Of a stretch of DNA of 64,000 bases, positions 1-9,103 are shown in pieces (within the stretch, counting starts at the first letter, position 1; each line of letters begins with the position of its first letter). The DNA comes from Picochlorum sp. 'celeri' (Eukaryota; Chlorophyta; Trebouxiophyceae), in the NCBI GenBank assembly GCA_010909725.1, contig JAACMV010000015.1:744001-808000 (forward strand), given 5' to 3'. A program made the position numbers and the translations under genes. The notes below the pieces were generated by a model. It was not told the origin of the DNA. It worked only from the letters and a program-made list of their open reading frames with translations, and did no database searches.

Positions 1-186
1 GGATCCGTGATGTGCATCCTTGTCGCTGCCACTGTTTTTACCACTGCTATATGCTAATGATGGCTGTAGGAATAGGTGCCTGGCACTTCCGATTGAATCG
101 CGTAGACCCAGTGGAGTGCAGTGGAAAGTTTTTTCAACAAACTGCCTCGTCGCGAGGGAGGCGATCTTGGTTCCCTTCGCCCTCAT
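1..186 (-). CDS. Possible 5' end of a gene cut by the window edge
   Basis: An open frame begins at an ATG at 186 and stays open for 62 codons to the first base of the window. The first residues (MRAKGTKIASLATRQF) are rich in Arg, Lys, Ser and Ala with no acidic residue, like a mitochondrial or plastid presequence; the later part is Ser/Gly-rich. No domain is recognisable because the body lies outside the window. It would be divergent from the LLPH-like gene at 481, leaving about 294 bp between them, a normal divergent spacing here. It could also be a chance open frame. Confidence 0.35.
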   Translation of the reverse strand, partial: MRAKGTKIASLATRQFVEKTFHCTPLGLRDSIGSARHLFLQPSLAYSSGKNSGSDKDAHHGS

Positions 187-480
187 CACCACACACTTAG
201 TATGGTGATGATGTATATATTCGATGTATAGATGCTCCGTGGCAGCCATGAGTTTCTGTCTCTATATGGAGGTTCCCAATCCCATGTCCTGTTTTCTTCC
301 GTAAAAAGCATTGAAAAATGATTTTGTGTCCATGACAATGCACGCTTGTATCAGCCAAACTCGTCAGATATAATACTTGTAACAACTACAATTGGCATAT
401 CACACAGAGCAAAGGACGTAGCAAGCAACATTGAACATTCTTGCATGTGTGCATGTCCATGACATATTGTTCTTGACGAC

Positions 481-846
481 ATGGCGAAAGGACTTCGGAG
501 TAAAATACGCAAACATTTTAGAACTATAAAAAGAGCGACTGTATCTTCCAATCCGACCTATCAGGAAAACGAGAGAGCGAAGCAGGATGCTTTAGAGGAA
601 ATTGCACGAGCGCCAAGGCCAGAGCGACCAGATAATGCAATGACGGGGGATGAGCAGATGGAGCTGGTTGGTGATGGGGAAGATATGGGAATGCCAGAGT
701 TGACGTCGAAGAATCCGGCAAAAGTGGCGAGAAAATTGAGAGAAAGAAGACTGGCAAAGTTAAAGGGACAGAATAAGGGCAAGGCCAAGAAGAGCAATGC
801 ATTAGCTGGGGCAAATCAATTTCATAAGAAGAAAAAGAAGCGATAA
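481..846 (+). CDS. LLPH: LLP homolog (DUF2423) small basic nucleolar protein
   Basis: A 121-residue basic protein. The N-terminus MAKGLRSKIRKHFRTIKR matches the conserved start of the LLPH/YBL028C family, small nuclear or nucleolar proteins associated with 60S ribosome biogenesis in yeast. The middle (about 40-75) is acidic. The rest is Lys/Arg-rich and ends in a KKKKKR run that can serve as a nuclear or nucleolar localisation signal. Single exon; the ATG at 481 is the family-typical start. The stop TAA at 844-846 directly abuts the stop of the convergent IF-3 gene at 847, so the two 3' UTRs must overlap. Family assignment rests mainly on the N-terminal motif and the overall composition. Confidence 0.8.
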   Translation: MAKGLRSKIRKHFRTIKRATVSSNPTYQENERAKQDALEEIARAPRPERPDNAMTGDEQMELVGDGEDMGMPELTSKNPAKVARKLRERRLAKLKGQNKGKAKKSNALAGANQFHKKKKKR

Positions 847-1551
847 TTATGTATTTGGTATTGGTTCGAGTTGAACGGCCCATCGATTCATTTGTGCTTT
901 TTGAACATGTTTTGGATCCTTCACCCGTCCTACGCTGCTCAGTGATTGTAAAATGTCGTCGAGAACTTTTTTCGCTGGTTCAATCTCTCTTCCTCCTTTA
1001 AATGTAACAGAAACTTTGAGCAACTGATTGTCCTGAAGAATCTTTCGTGCTGATGACAATTTCACATCGAGGTCATGTGGTGCAATGTGGCATCCAATCC
1101 GAATCTCTTTCGGAGATGCAAGCTTTTTATTCTCCCTCGCTGCTCGTTCCTGCGCTTTTTGTTTCTGTCTCATAGTAAATACCAGCTTTTCCCACGATGT
1201 GATGCGTGCTACGGGTGGGTCTGACTGGTGTGATGCTAGAACCAGATCCAGCCCACGCTGGCTTGCTTCCTTCTTTGCCTCTTCCAACGGCAATATCTTT
1301 GTCCCTAGTGGATCACCTTCTGGGAAAACAACGCGCAACTCTCTCGCTGTTATCTGATCATTCTTCAAGGGCAAGGCTTTCTGATTCTTCATCCCTTGCT
1401 GATTCCTCTTGTGCCTGGCAGGCACAGTGGCAAATAAACGGACCCTACTCATTGTACTCTCGTATATACCGCCTGCCTCTAGTATCGAGCATTCTCCTAG
1501 TTTCACAGCACGGCCCAGCACATGCTTCAATGCCTTGTGAAGTGAGCTCAT
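847..1551 (-). CDS. Organellar translation initiation factor IF-3, probably mitochondrial
   Basis: A 234-residue bacterial-type IF-3, which binds the small ribosomal subunit and promotes initiator selection and subunit dissociation. The N domain begins near residue 63 (NDQITARELRVVFPEG), a linker with MRQKQKAQERAARENKK follows, and the C domain contains KEIRIGCHIAPHDLDVK and VTFKGGREIEPAKKVLDDI. The first 50 or so residues are basic and Ser/Ala-rich, as in a mitochondrial presequence; plastid targeting is not excluded. The ATG at 1551 overlaps the TGA of the upstream COX23-like gene (shared ATGA). An internal ATG at 1452 (MSRVRLFATVPARHKRN) could be the true start and also reads as a presequence. 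Single exon; the 3' end abuts the LLPH-like stop. Confidence 0.88.
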   Translation of the reverse strand: MSSLHKALKHVLGRAVKLGECSILEAGGIYESTMSRVRLFATVPARHKRNQQGMKNQKALPLKNDQITARELRVVFPEGDPLGTKILPLEEAKKEASQRGLDLVLASHQSDPPVARITSWEKLVFTMRQKQKAQERAARENKKLASPKEIRIGCHIAPHDLDVKLSSARKILQDNQLLKVSVTFKGGREIEPAKKVLDDILQSLSSVGRVKDPKHVQKAQMNRWAVQLEPIPNT

Positions 1552-2067
1552 CCTGACGTTGCTGTAGATTCCTTCTCAGCAGCTGATTTCAATCGTCTGC
1601 GTTCTGCCCTGGTTTGTACCTATACCCCACAAAAGAAGAGATTCAATGCATTGCACAGTCACATCATTCTATATGTATATGGCGTGCGTGCATACCTCTT
1701 TCTTCTTACACTCTTTGTACCTATCAAACTCATCAGCACATTGGCTTTTATCGTACTTGTTCCTATCCAAGCCTGTATATAAAAGAAAAAATAAATCAAA
1801 TTCTTGTCAGATATAGAGCGCCTGAAAGGAATAGCCCAGTGTTTCTAGTGTTCAAGATTGCCCAAGGATTGAATTTCATAATAATGGATTGAACAGTGAG
1901 TCCATCCTTCTGTTGATTGGCTGAAACCCAATCGATTCGACATGGTGGTCATTAAGAAAAGGATACGACGATGAAGTATTTGACGTACATGCAAGCGATG
2001 CTTTGTATTCTGCAGAACATTCGCTTTCTGAAAACACCTGATGGCCTCCGACGGATTGTTTCGACAT
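1548..2067 (-). CDS. COX23: Twin CX9C protein, COX23/CHCHD7-like (3 exons)
   Basis: A small spliced gene that single-frame scans miss. Exons 2067-1989, 1772-1696 and 1619-1548; introns of 216 bp (GTACGT...TATACAG, phase 1) and 76 bp (GTATGC...GTATAG, phase 0). The 75-residue product carries two perfect CX9C motifs, CSAEYKASLAC and CADEFDRYKEC, joined by LDRNKYDKSQ, the pattern of COX23/CHCHD7. Members of this family are oxidised by the Mia40 relay in the mitochondrial intermembrane space and support cytochrome c oxidase assembly. The second Cys codon is split by intron 1 and completed only after splicing, which supports the model. The C-terminus is basic and charged. The TGA (1550-1548) overlaps the IF-3 ATG by ATGA. 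Confidence 0.85.
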
Positions 2068-2086
2068 CAAATGTGTATTATTATTG

Positions 2087-2096
2087 TTACATTACA
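2087..2096 (-). terminator. TGTAA polyadenylation signals for TIMELESS
   Basis: Two overlapping-spaced TTACA words on the + strand (TGTAA on the minus strand) lie about 25 bases past the TIMELESS stop codon. The same word recurs downstream of many genes in the window. Confidence 0.5.
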
Positions 2097-2119
2097 ATTT
2101 GTAATGTGATCTACTGGGG

Positions 2120-5100
2120 TTAATAGTCTTCTAAATCTCCAAGCAAATCTCCGAGTGGGTTGCTGTTGGGCAATGCATCATCTGTCCTGGATCTTTTCAA
2201 GAGACGTCTGCCGAATGCCTTCACCGGAGATTCCGTGTTCGCATTGGCATTCTCACCTTGCTTCTCTTCCTCTTCCTCGTCAGACTCTTCTTCTTGGGCA
2301 GGTTTGCTAGGTGGATCTGGAGATGAGTGACGGTGCTTGCTTCGAAGGAGTTCCAAAGCCTTCTTTCTGGCTTCAGCGCGTTCCTTTTCCTCGTCAATGT
2401 CGTCAGTATGAGGTGATTTGCGCTTGTTGGATGGCTCTTGTGCAGGAGATTGTGATAGGTCATGTGCTGGAGATGATGGGGCCGAGGTTTCAAGTTCTTG
2501 TTCCTGTCTGTTGGAGTCATCTTCCTTGCCGCTGTCATCATCAGCATCTGATGGTCTGCTGGGTTTAGTTGGAGATATCTCTGCGAGCATTGTATCAAAT
2601 GCTTTTTCTGCGTCCACCATAGCCTCTTCAGATTCGGACGCAGATGATTCTTCGTCACCATCGTCACCATCATCATCATCACTGTTATTGTTGTTGTGAG
2701 TCTTTTTGGCAGATGATTCAATCAAGCCAAGTTTTCTCATATGATTTTTGACTTGTCTCACGGTAAAACCTCCACCCAAGTGCTCCTGTATCGTTTGGAA
2801 TCTATACTTTGGTCCCTGATGTGCGTATCGCTCTGCAAGAATATGCAACATCTTCTGCTGTCGCTCTGTGAGTTTTCCCTTCTCCAGTCCCAGCTCTTTG
2901 AGCTTCCTTGATACGTGTGCTTTTTTGAACGCTCCTCCAAATTCAAACACAAGATGTGAGAGGCAATCCTTGCGACCATTGCAGTTCTCAAAGGCATCGA
3001 TAAGCATCTGTGTCTGCTCGTCTGTAAAGTGCCCAGGTGCCTGTCGTGGTTTGAAGCTTGCAAAGCCAAGTTGTCCTTGGCCTAGATCTGAATGACGAAT
3101 CTCCAAATGCCTCTTCCAGTTATACTCTTGTGATATAGATTCTGCAACAGTCGAATTTTTCCAAAATAGAATCTCGACGAAAGCGAGGGATGCACATTCC
3201 TCCTTCATTTTCATTTCCACCGTTGCTTCATGGACTACCGATTTCTCTCGATGAATATCCTCGCGTATCTTATCGAGTTTCTCGTCTAATCCTTCTTCTC
3301 CCGCACCGATGATTTTGAGATCCTCTAATTCTTGTTCCAATTCTGTGACTCGAGAGTTGGATTGATCAATCTTTGTTTGAAACTCTGAGAGGTCTGGACA
3401 GAGGGTTTTGAACAATGTTCTCATGACGGAGGCACAAAGCTTGAACAGCCTTCTATATTTCTGATTCTTTTGCACATGTGGATCGGCCATGACTGCATGG
3501 AATGTGCGAATCACACTCAGCTGCCACAGCATGCAGTGCAATCCCATGCCTCTGGGAGCAGGGGCAGCAATCCTCTCTAAAAAGCTCACTATAGCTGTGT
3601 TTGTGAGGTCCGAATTCTTTCTATATCCTTGAAGAAGCCATGTGTAGAAATTAATAATCATAGGATGGGCACATGTACTACGAAGACGCCGGGGTGCATC
3701 AAAGACCTGCTCCTTGACAATGACTCTGCCATCATCTTCAATATCCTCGTCTTCATCTTCTTCTTCCCCAGCCTCCTCCGTATCTTTTTCTTGATGCTCT
3801 TGTTCTTTCTCTTTTCCTCCTTCTTGTTCTTCACCCTCCTTGTGGGGAACCTCTTCTTCTTGGGGAGAAGATGCATCATGTTCTGGCTGTGAAGAGGGTG
3901 CTTCCTCTGAGGCCTTCTTCTTATTCTTCCTTCTCTTGTGCTTCTTCATCGTCTTTGACACTTGGAACGAACCATGGTTTGCAAGACGGTCCAAGGTTGC
4001 CAACACAACATGAAGAATTTCTGCCAAATGAACAGCGTGATATCGGGGGTGAATATGGTACTTGTAATCCCGAATCAACTGCGTAATGACCTGCAGCATC
4101 CCTGTGCGATCATCATTGTGGAACAATTTACGCTGCAGTCTATCAGCAGCCTGCCTATCTGCCTCATTTCCTGCAATCCTCGCCAAATCCAATGTCATGA
4201 GCATTTCTCGCAGCAAAGGACCCAATGAATATAACAGAATGTACCGCCTATATGGTTTCTCTTTATCTTTTGCATATTGAACTTCTCTTTCAACCGACAA
4301 CAAGAAAAGGACTTGGATCGTGTGGAATGCATCCCATCCCATGGTGGCATTGATGCATGCAAATGGAGAATGCTCGCCATCCTTGTCCGTGCTTGCATCA
4401 TCTCTCAGGGACTCGTCATCCCTGAGATTATTATTGGCCTGCTTCTCAAGCTTCTCCTTCAATTTACGCTCTTCACCTAATCTGATATACTTTGTACAAA
4501 ACGCCACAAATCGTACAAACCTCTCAAACTCGTCCTCCTCCATCCTACTCACATCAAGACCAGGACGCGCTTCTTTGAATACTTGACCAACAAGAGGGGT
4601 ATACGCATCATGCAAAAACTTGTCAAGGATATCCTTCAACCAGATTCGAAGCTCAATCTCCTTTGCCGTGAGTTGGACATCATTACCTTCCATCGTCTTC
4701 TCAGACACAAACTGGTCATTAGATGAAGCCAACTTATCCTTCAAATGCGACTTTGCTTGCTTTTTATTGGGCGCCTCTGGCATCGGTGGCAGCTCCTTCA
4801 CAGTAGGAGAATGCCTCACCAGCACACTCGACCCATGATCCTTGTGTCTTCTCATAAAAACAGCTCCAGCAAATTGTTGCCGAGACGGCCCAAACCGCGT
4901 TACAGTTCTCCCTGGACCCGTCGATGGAAGCCGTGGACCACTCTGGTATGCCTTCTTCTTATTCCTCTCTCTTTCAGCATCCGTCAAGGATGGTTGCACT
5001 GTGCTCTCTATCGAGGGAATATGACGCAGCTGTTCTGGCGACACAAACATGAAAATATCCAAGTATATCTCCAAAAGCACAGAAGACTGAGATTTAAACG

Positions 5101-5873
5101 GCCTCTGCATCCCAACACACACACACACATGGTACATGATCATCATCATCATCCTACACAACAAGGCACAACACCAACCCACCTCACGAGCACGCTGCGC
5201 AATAATACATAACAAGTCCAACACTTCTGCCTCTTGAAACTTCGACAGCAATCCCGAATGAATCCTCCTCGCATTCTCACGCTCACGAAACAATGCACCC
5301 GGTGGAGGAGCTGTTGCTGCCAGCAAATTTCTCAAAAATATAATCACAAGCTCCACCAACGACACATCTCGATCATTCATTTTTGGATGACGAGACAAGG
5401 GCTCCGCCAACAATGTCACAATCACTTCGATCGCATGATCCGACAAGAAAGCGTCACACACAAGCTGCATCATGCGACACTGCTGGGCTACAAGTGATGG
5501 AGCAATCTCCGCCGCTGGCATGGTCAAATGAGTACACACTTTCACTACACAAAATAAGAATAGTATGAGCCCACATTCCTATACAATATACTTCACTATC
5601 ACAGCACGCACGTGTATTATACACAACATCATAGTCTTCTGGATATGTCACCAACAACGGAACCAGGTCCGTCTTTGCAAAATTGTACTTGCTCACAGCA
5701 AAAAACGCAGGCCTCTCAACCTGGTCATCAAATCTAAAAAATCCTTGCAAATCCTTCAAACATGCGACGCAATCGTCATCTTTGCAATACTTTCGACTCC
5801 CATTGTCCAATTCAACCCAGCGTCCGAGTCCACCAGATGCAATAGACGCCAACAAAGCCGAATCAAATTCCAT
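2120..5873 (-). CDS. TIMELESS: TIMELESS / Tof1 / Swi1 replication fork protection protein
   Basis: Exon 1 5873-5612, intron 67 bp (GTGCGT...TGTGTAG), exon 2 5544-5183, a second intron, then a long exon to 2120, giving about 1,200 residues. The second intron starts at 5182 (GTGGGT) and ends at 5105 (GATGCAG) or 5087 (AATCTCAG); both are multiples of three and contain no stop. The N-terminal TIMELESS domain includes VELVIIFLRNLLA; the middle has the conserved EILFWKNSTVAESI segment; a C-terminal region (FTDEQTQMLIDAFENCNGRKD, then LTERQQKMLHIL) is SANT-like. An acidic Asp/Glu/Ser-rich tail follows. TIMELESS with TIPIN stabilises stalled forks and couples helicase and polymerase. The two internal acidic and basic runs (KHKRRKNKKK, then Glu/Asp-rich) are low complexity. 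TTACA elements at 2087-2096 fit a polyadenylation signal on this strand. Confidence 0.93.
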
Positions 5874-6207
5874 AGTTGAATTGATAAATGCCTAGTATGC
5901 TACACAATCGTGCTTGTATTGTCCTCCGTTGAACCAACAACAACAACAGGAATTCAAATTTCTAAAGAACCGGCCATGGCCATATTCCACTCCATGGGTC
6001 CATTCATTGACTACAACTATGTGTACTAATACATAAATGGTTATGAATCAGAGAGAAAAACGAGTGACCATGCAACCGAGTATGTCTTTCAAGATCCCAA
6101 CAGGGCGCCCTGGTTCGGGCGAATTCCCTTCAAAGGGATGACAGTGCCATCCTACTTGGCAAGTTGATTCATAGGAAATAAAATCCACCACTGCTATATT
6201 GATTGCC
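5874..6207. promoter_or_regulatory. Divergent intergenic region, TIMELESS and ADF/cofilin gene
   Basis: About 334 bp between the start codons of two divergent genes, so it must hold both promoters. I see a short CAA-repeat stretch near 5937-5950 and AT-rich patches but no clear TATA box, tRNA or open reading frame. Confidence 0.4.
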
Positions 6208-7119
6208 ATGGGTTCGAATTTGCAATCATTGGTGAATGCGAAGGCAGCCTTGGATCTCGGTCTTCTGACTGAGGATGATTACGCACGAGTGAAAGAGTCT
6301 TTCTTAAAGGCTCAGCAATTACGATCTGCTATTGATGCAGGTCTTATAGAAGAAGGTCAGCAGGTGGAACAGGCTCGAGAGGGCTTTGTGTCGATGGTGC
6401 TTGGAGAACGTCAGGAACAGAGTGTGGCGAGTTCACAGACGATTGGCAAGGAAAGGGGAGGGAAGGCTCCTCCTCCTGCGGCTCCTCCTATGGCAAAAGA
6501 TCCTATGCTGGCGTCAGAGGCATCGTCAAAGCCCAAGGCGGCACCTCGTTCGATGCCGGCACCCCCTCCCATGCCTCCTCCCATGCAGCAACCGCAGAGT
6601 GGGGGCAGTGGTGGTGGTGGTCGGGCTGCTGTTCCAAAGAATATACCTAGCACTGGTGGTGGGTCTCGGGTTGGTACAGGGGGTGGAAAGTCTATGAGTG
6701 GTATCTCTCTTAGCGACGATGCCGTGAATATTTTCTACTTGGTACGGTCCAAATCAAAGTACAGATGGGTGCTGTGGAAGATTAATGATGATGCCACAGA
6801 GGTTGTGATTGATGCTGTTGGAGAGCCATCTTCTACGTACAGCGACTTTTTGCATGCTTTGCCGGAACATGATTGTAGATATGCGGTGTATGATTATGAA
6901 TTCGTAGGGGGAGATGGGCAAACGCATAGCAAGATTGTGTTCATTAATTGGGCACCAGATACGGCCAAGGTCAAGTCGAAAATGATGTATGCGTCGACAA
7001 AGGATTTCTTCAAGTCCAATTTGGAAGGCTTGTCGGTTGAGTTTCAGGGATCTGATTTCGATGAGATTAGTGATCAGGAGGTTGGTGCCTCTGTACGGGC
7101 TCTCAAAAGGAATTATTGA
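6208..7119 (+). CDS. ADF/cofilin domain protein with N-terminal helical and Pro-rich extension
   Basis: A 303-residue protein starting at ATG 6208 (MGSNLQSL). Residues about 1-65 hold two similar short helical units, AKAALDLGLLTEDDYARVK and RSAIDAGLIEEGQQVEQAR, that resemble SHOCT-type segments. A Pro/Gly/Ser-rich linker with PPPMPPPM follows (about 85-160). The C-terminal ADF-homology domain (about 165-303) has the family signature KIVFINWAPDTAKVKSKMMY and FFKSNLEGLSVEFQ. ADF/cofilins bind and sever actin filaments; typical members are about 140 residues, so this one is roughly twice the usual size. Single exon. The fold assignment of the C-terminal half is secure; the role of the extension is unknown. 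Confidence 0.9.
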   Translation: MGSNLQSLVNAKAALDLGLLTEDDYARVKESFLKAQQLRSAIDAGLIEEGQQVEQAREGFVSMVLGERQEQSVASSQTIGKERGGKAPPPAAPPMAKDPMLASEASSKPKAAPRSMPAPPPMPPPMQQPQSGGSGGGGRAAVPKNIPSTGGGSRVGTGGGKSMSGISLSDDAVNIFYLVRSKSKYRWVLWKINDDATEVVIDAVGEPSSTYSDFLHALPEHDCRYAVYDYEFVGGDGQTHSKIVFINWAPDTAKVKSKMMYASTKDFFKSNLEGLSVEFQGSDFDEISDQEVGASVRALKRNY

Positions 7120-7474
7120 TTGATTTTTTCATTGCTACGCACAAGTTACATCGTATATATTTTCTTCCCCGAGTCAATCTGTGTAGGCGAAGAAAAAAAT
7201 AAAACATTCATATAAAGTGGTAGTTGTGGTACAACATGTGCAACTTGACTTCTCTCTCCGAGTATATCTTGTCTTCTTCTGCCTTGGCATGTGGAAGCGA
7301 GGACAATGAATACTATTTTTTTTCTTTTTTCTCTTTTTGGAATACCTGTACTTTTTGGGTTACCACGCAAAATCTTTTTGGGAACCACTGTGTTGTGCTA
7401 ATAAATGGGAGGTAAAACACCATTCTATTTGTTTTCGTGGGATAAAAAAAACTGTGCTTATGCTACTGCATGGA
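7120..7474. other. Convergent intergenic region
   Basis: About 355 bp between the ADF/cofilin stop and the SERBP1-like stop. T-rich, with a long pyrimidine tract near 7315-7340. I see no gene; it probably holds the two 3' UTRs. It is unusually long for a convergent gap in this window. Confidence 0.4.
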
Positions 7475-8745
7475 TTACCCGAGAGATGGGAATGCTTGTG
7501 TGTCCTCTACGTTGATGGAACGTCCTCCACGTCCTCCACGGCCACCTTCGCGGCGTCCTCCGTCACGGCGCCCTCCGTCACGGCGTCCTCCACCGCGCCC
7601 TCCACCACGGTTTCCGCCGCGGTTTCCACCACGTCCACGTCCACTTGGACCGCGCCTTTCCTCTTCGGATTGGACGCGGAAGCCGACGTCCAAAATCTGA
7701 GAGACTTCCTTGCGCTCCTTCTCACGTCCAGCCTTGTTGGCTCCAATCACCTTGGCATGCTTGTTCAATGAAAGATCGATATCGTCTTCCACCTTTGCAA
7801 AGGTCTTCATTCCAGCGAATTGAGATTCGTCAACCTTGAATGCAGCTTCTTTGGCGGCATTCAATGCAGCCTTCTTCTCAGCCATGAGAGCTTCATACTC
7901 CTCCAGAGTCATCTGCTTCTCTTCCTCAGCCTCTTCCTCGGCAGCAGCCTCAGCAGATTCATCTTCAATCACCAACTTATCGTTGAGATCCTTGATTTCA
8001 TCTCCCTCAGCTCCCCAGTTTCCTTTACCTCCTCCATGGCGCTTCTCAGTCTCGTGACCACGACCAGAAGCATCATGGCGGTCGTACTCCCTCTTTCCAC
8101 GGCCTCCGGCTCCGCCCTTGGCATGGTGGCGCTTTCCAGAGTGCTTGTCATTGCGACGAGCTCCAGCTCCGAGATCGGCATTGGATGAACGTGTGTCCAC
8201 TCCGTTGGCACGTGGTCCGGAAGCTCCTGCCTTCTTTGCTCCGGCATTGTTGGCTGCAGTAACACAAGAGATAGAACAATGAGCTCAACCTTGAATGACA
8301 TCCTATCATGATGATTCTCTGTGTCAAAGACACAGACCCAACCGACATGTATGGAGCAGTGTGTGTATCACCAACTGCGCAGTCGTCCGACCGGCCTCCT
8401 CACCCGTTCCAGCCGCACCGGGCCTTCGACCCATTGGTCCCCCAAGTCACACATGTGTCCATTAAATGCATTCAGTATATTGATGATACCATTAAAACCC
8501 CTCCGCATCCCCAATCCTTTCCCTCCGCAGCCACCATGCGCTGCGGTGTTCCACCGTTTCCGCACACCACCAGCCAAATACCACCCATCCCTGTCGGACC
8601 CCACATTCCGCTATATCAATGTAATCGTACCATCGCTCTTCACCACCTCCTTGGTGGCAACTGGGATCTTTGCCGCCAATTCTCCGGCATCCATAGTCCC
8701 CTCATCATCGAGCAAGGCAAACACATTGGCACCGGCAGCGCTCAT
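7475..8745 (-). CDS. SERBP1/HABP4 (Stm1-like) RNA- and ribosome-associated protein
   Basis: Exon 1 8745-8631, intron 377 bp (GTACGA...CTGCAG, phase 1), exon 2 8253-7475; about 297 residues. The N-terminus MSAAGANVFALLDDEG matches the Stm1-type N-terminal motif (N-x-FALL-x-D). The middle contains KRHHAKGGAGGRGKREYDRH, the HABP4/PAI-RBP1 signature region, then an acidic Ala/Glu-rich helix and MTLEEYEALMAEKKAALNA. The C-terminal third is a long RGG/GRGG tract ending NVEDTQAFPSLG. These proteins bind mRNA and the mRNA channel of idle 80S ribosomes, and the RGG tract is a usual arginine-methylation target. The intron is among the longest in the window and carries an 8-bp hairpin at 8318-8336. Confidence 0.9.
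8318..8336. repeat. Perfect 8-bp hairpin inside SERBP1-like intron
   Basis: TCTGTGTC and GACACAGA flank a 3-base AAA loop within the 377-bp intron of the SERBP1-like gene. It is seen directly; a role in splicing is only a possibility. Confidence 0.55.
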
Positions 8746-9103
8746 CGTTGCCTAATTCTGTTCCTTAGGCACACTGTTAGATTAACCAGATATGATATGC
8801 CGTTATTATTAACGTTTTGAAGTGTTGAGCGATGTGCATTGCTGCGGTCCATCTAGAGAAACTTGTCACAGCAGCATGTACGGATGAAGACGGTCAACAA
8901 GGCACTTGGACCGAGGAGTATAGTCTACCTATTTACGCTACGACAAGGCAAGCAATCGAGACTATACTCGTGTGTTCTCCTGCAGGAAAGGGTACTTTCG
9001 ATGTACTATGTCATTATAAATTTCTGTGATAGTCTATACGAGTGTGTAATTGATCGAAACGAGCCCACGTTGTCTGCTGGCTAGACATGGCAAGCACTGC
9101 TGT
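8746..9103. promoter_or_regulatory. Divergent intergenic region with an inverted repeat
   Basis: About 358 bp between the SERBP1-like start and the proposed first ATG of the nucleoside kinase. It contains an 11-bp perfect inverted repeat (8916-8926 and 8959-8969). A 65-codon open frame at 8832-9029 has no recognisable feature and is not called. Confidence 0.4.
8916..8969. repeat. 11-bp perfect inverted repeat with 32-base spacer
   Basis: GAGTATAGTCT at 8916-8926 is the exact reverse complement of AGACTATACTC at 8959-8969. It could form a stem-loop or be a paired factor-binding site between two divergent genes. Confidence 0.6.

Noticed and set aside
7475..7700. Plus-strand Pro/Arg-rich frames opposite the SERBP1-like RGG tract
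   Set aside because: Antisense shadow of the GC-rich RGG coding sequence; the minus-strand frame has family motifs.
8832..9029. 65-codon plus-strand frame between SERBP1-like and kinase genes
   Set aside because: Overlaps the inverted repeat, has no domain or targeting signal, and its length is within chance.
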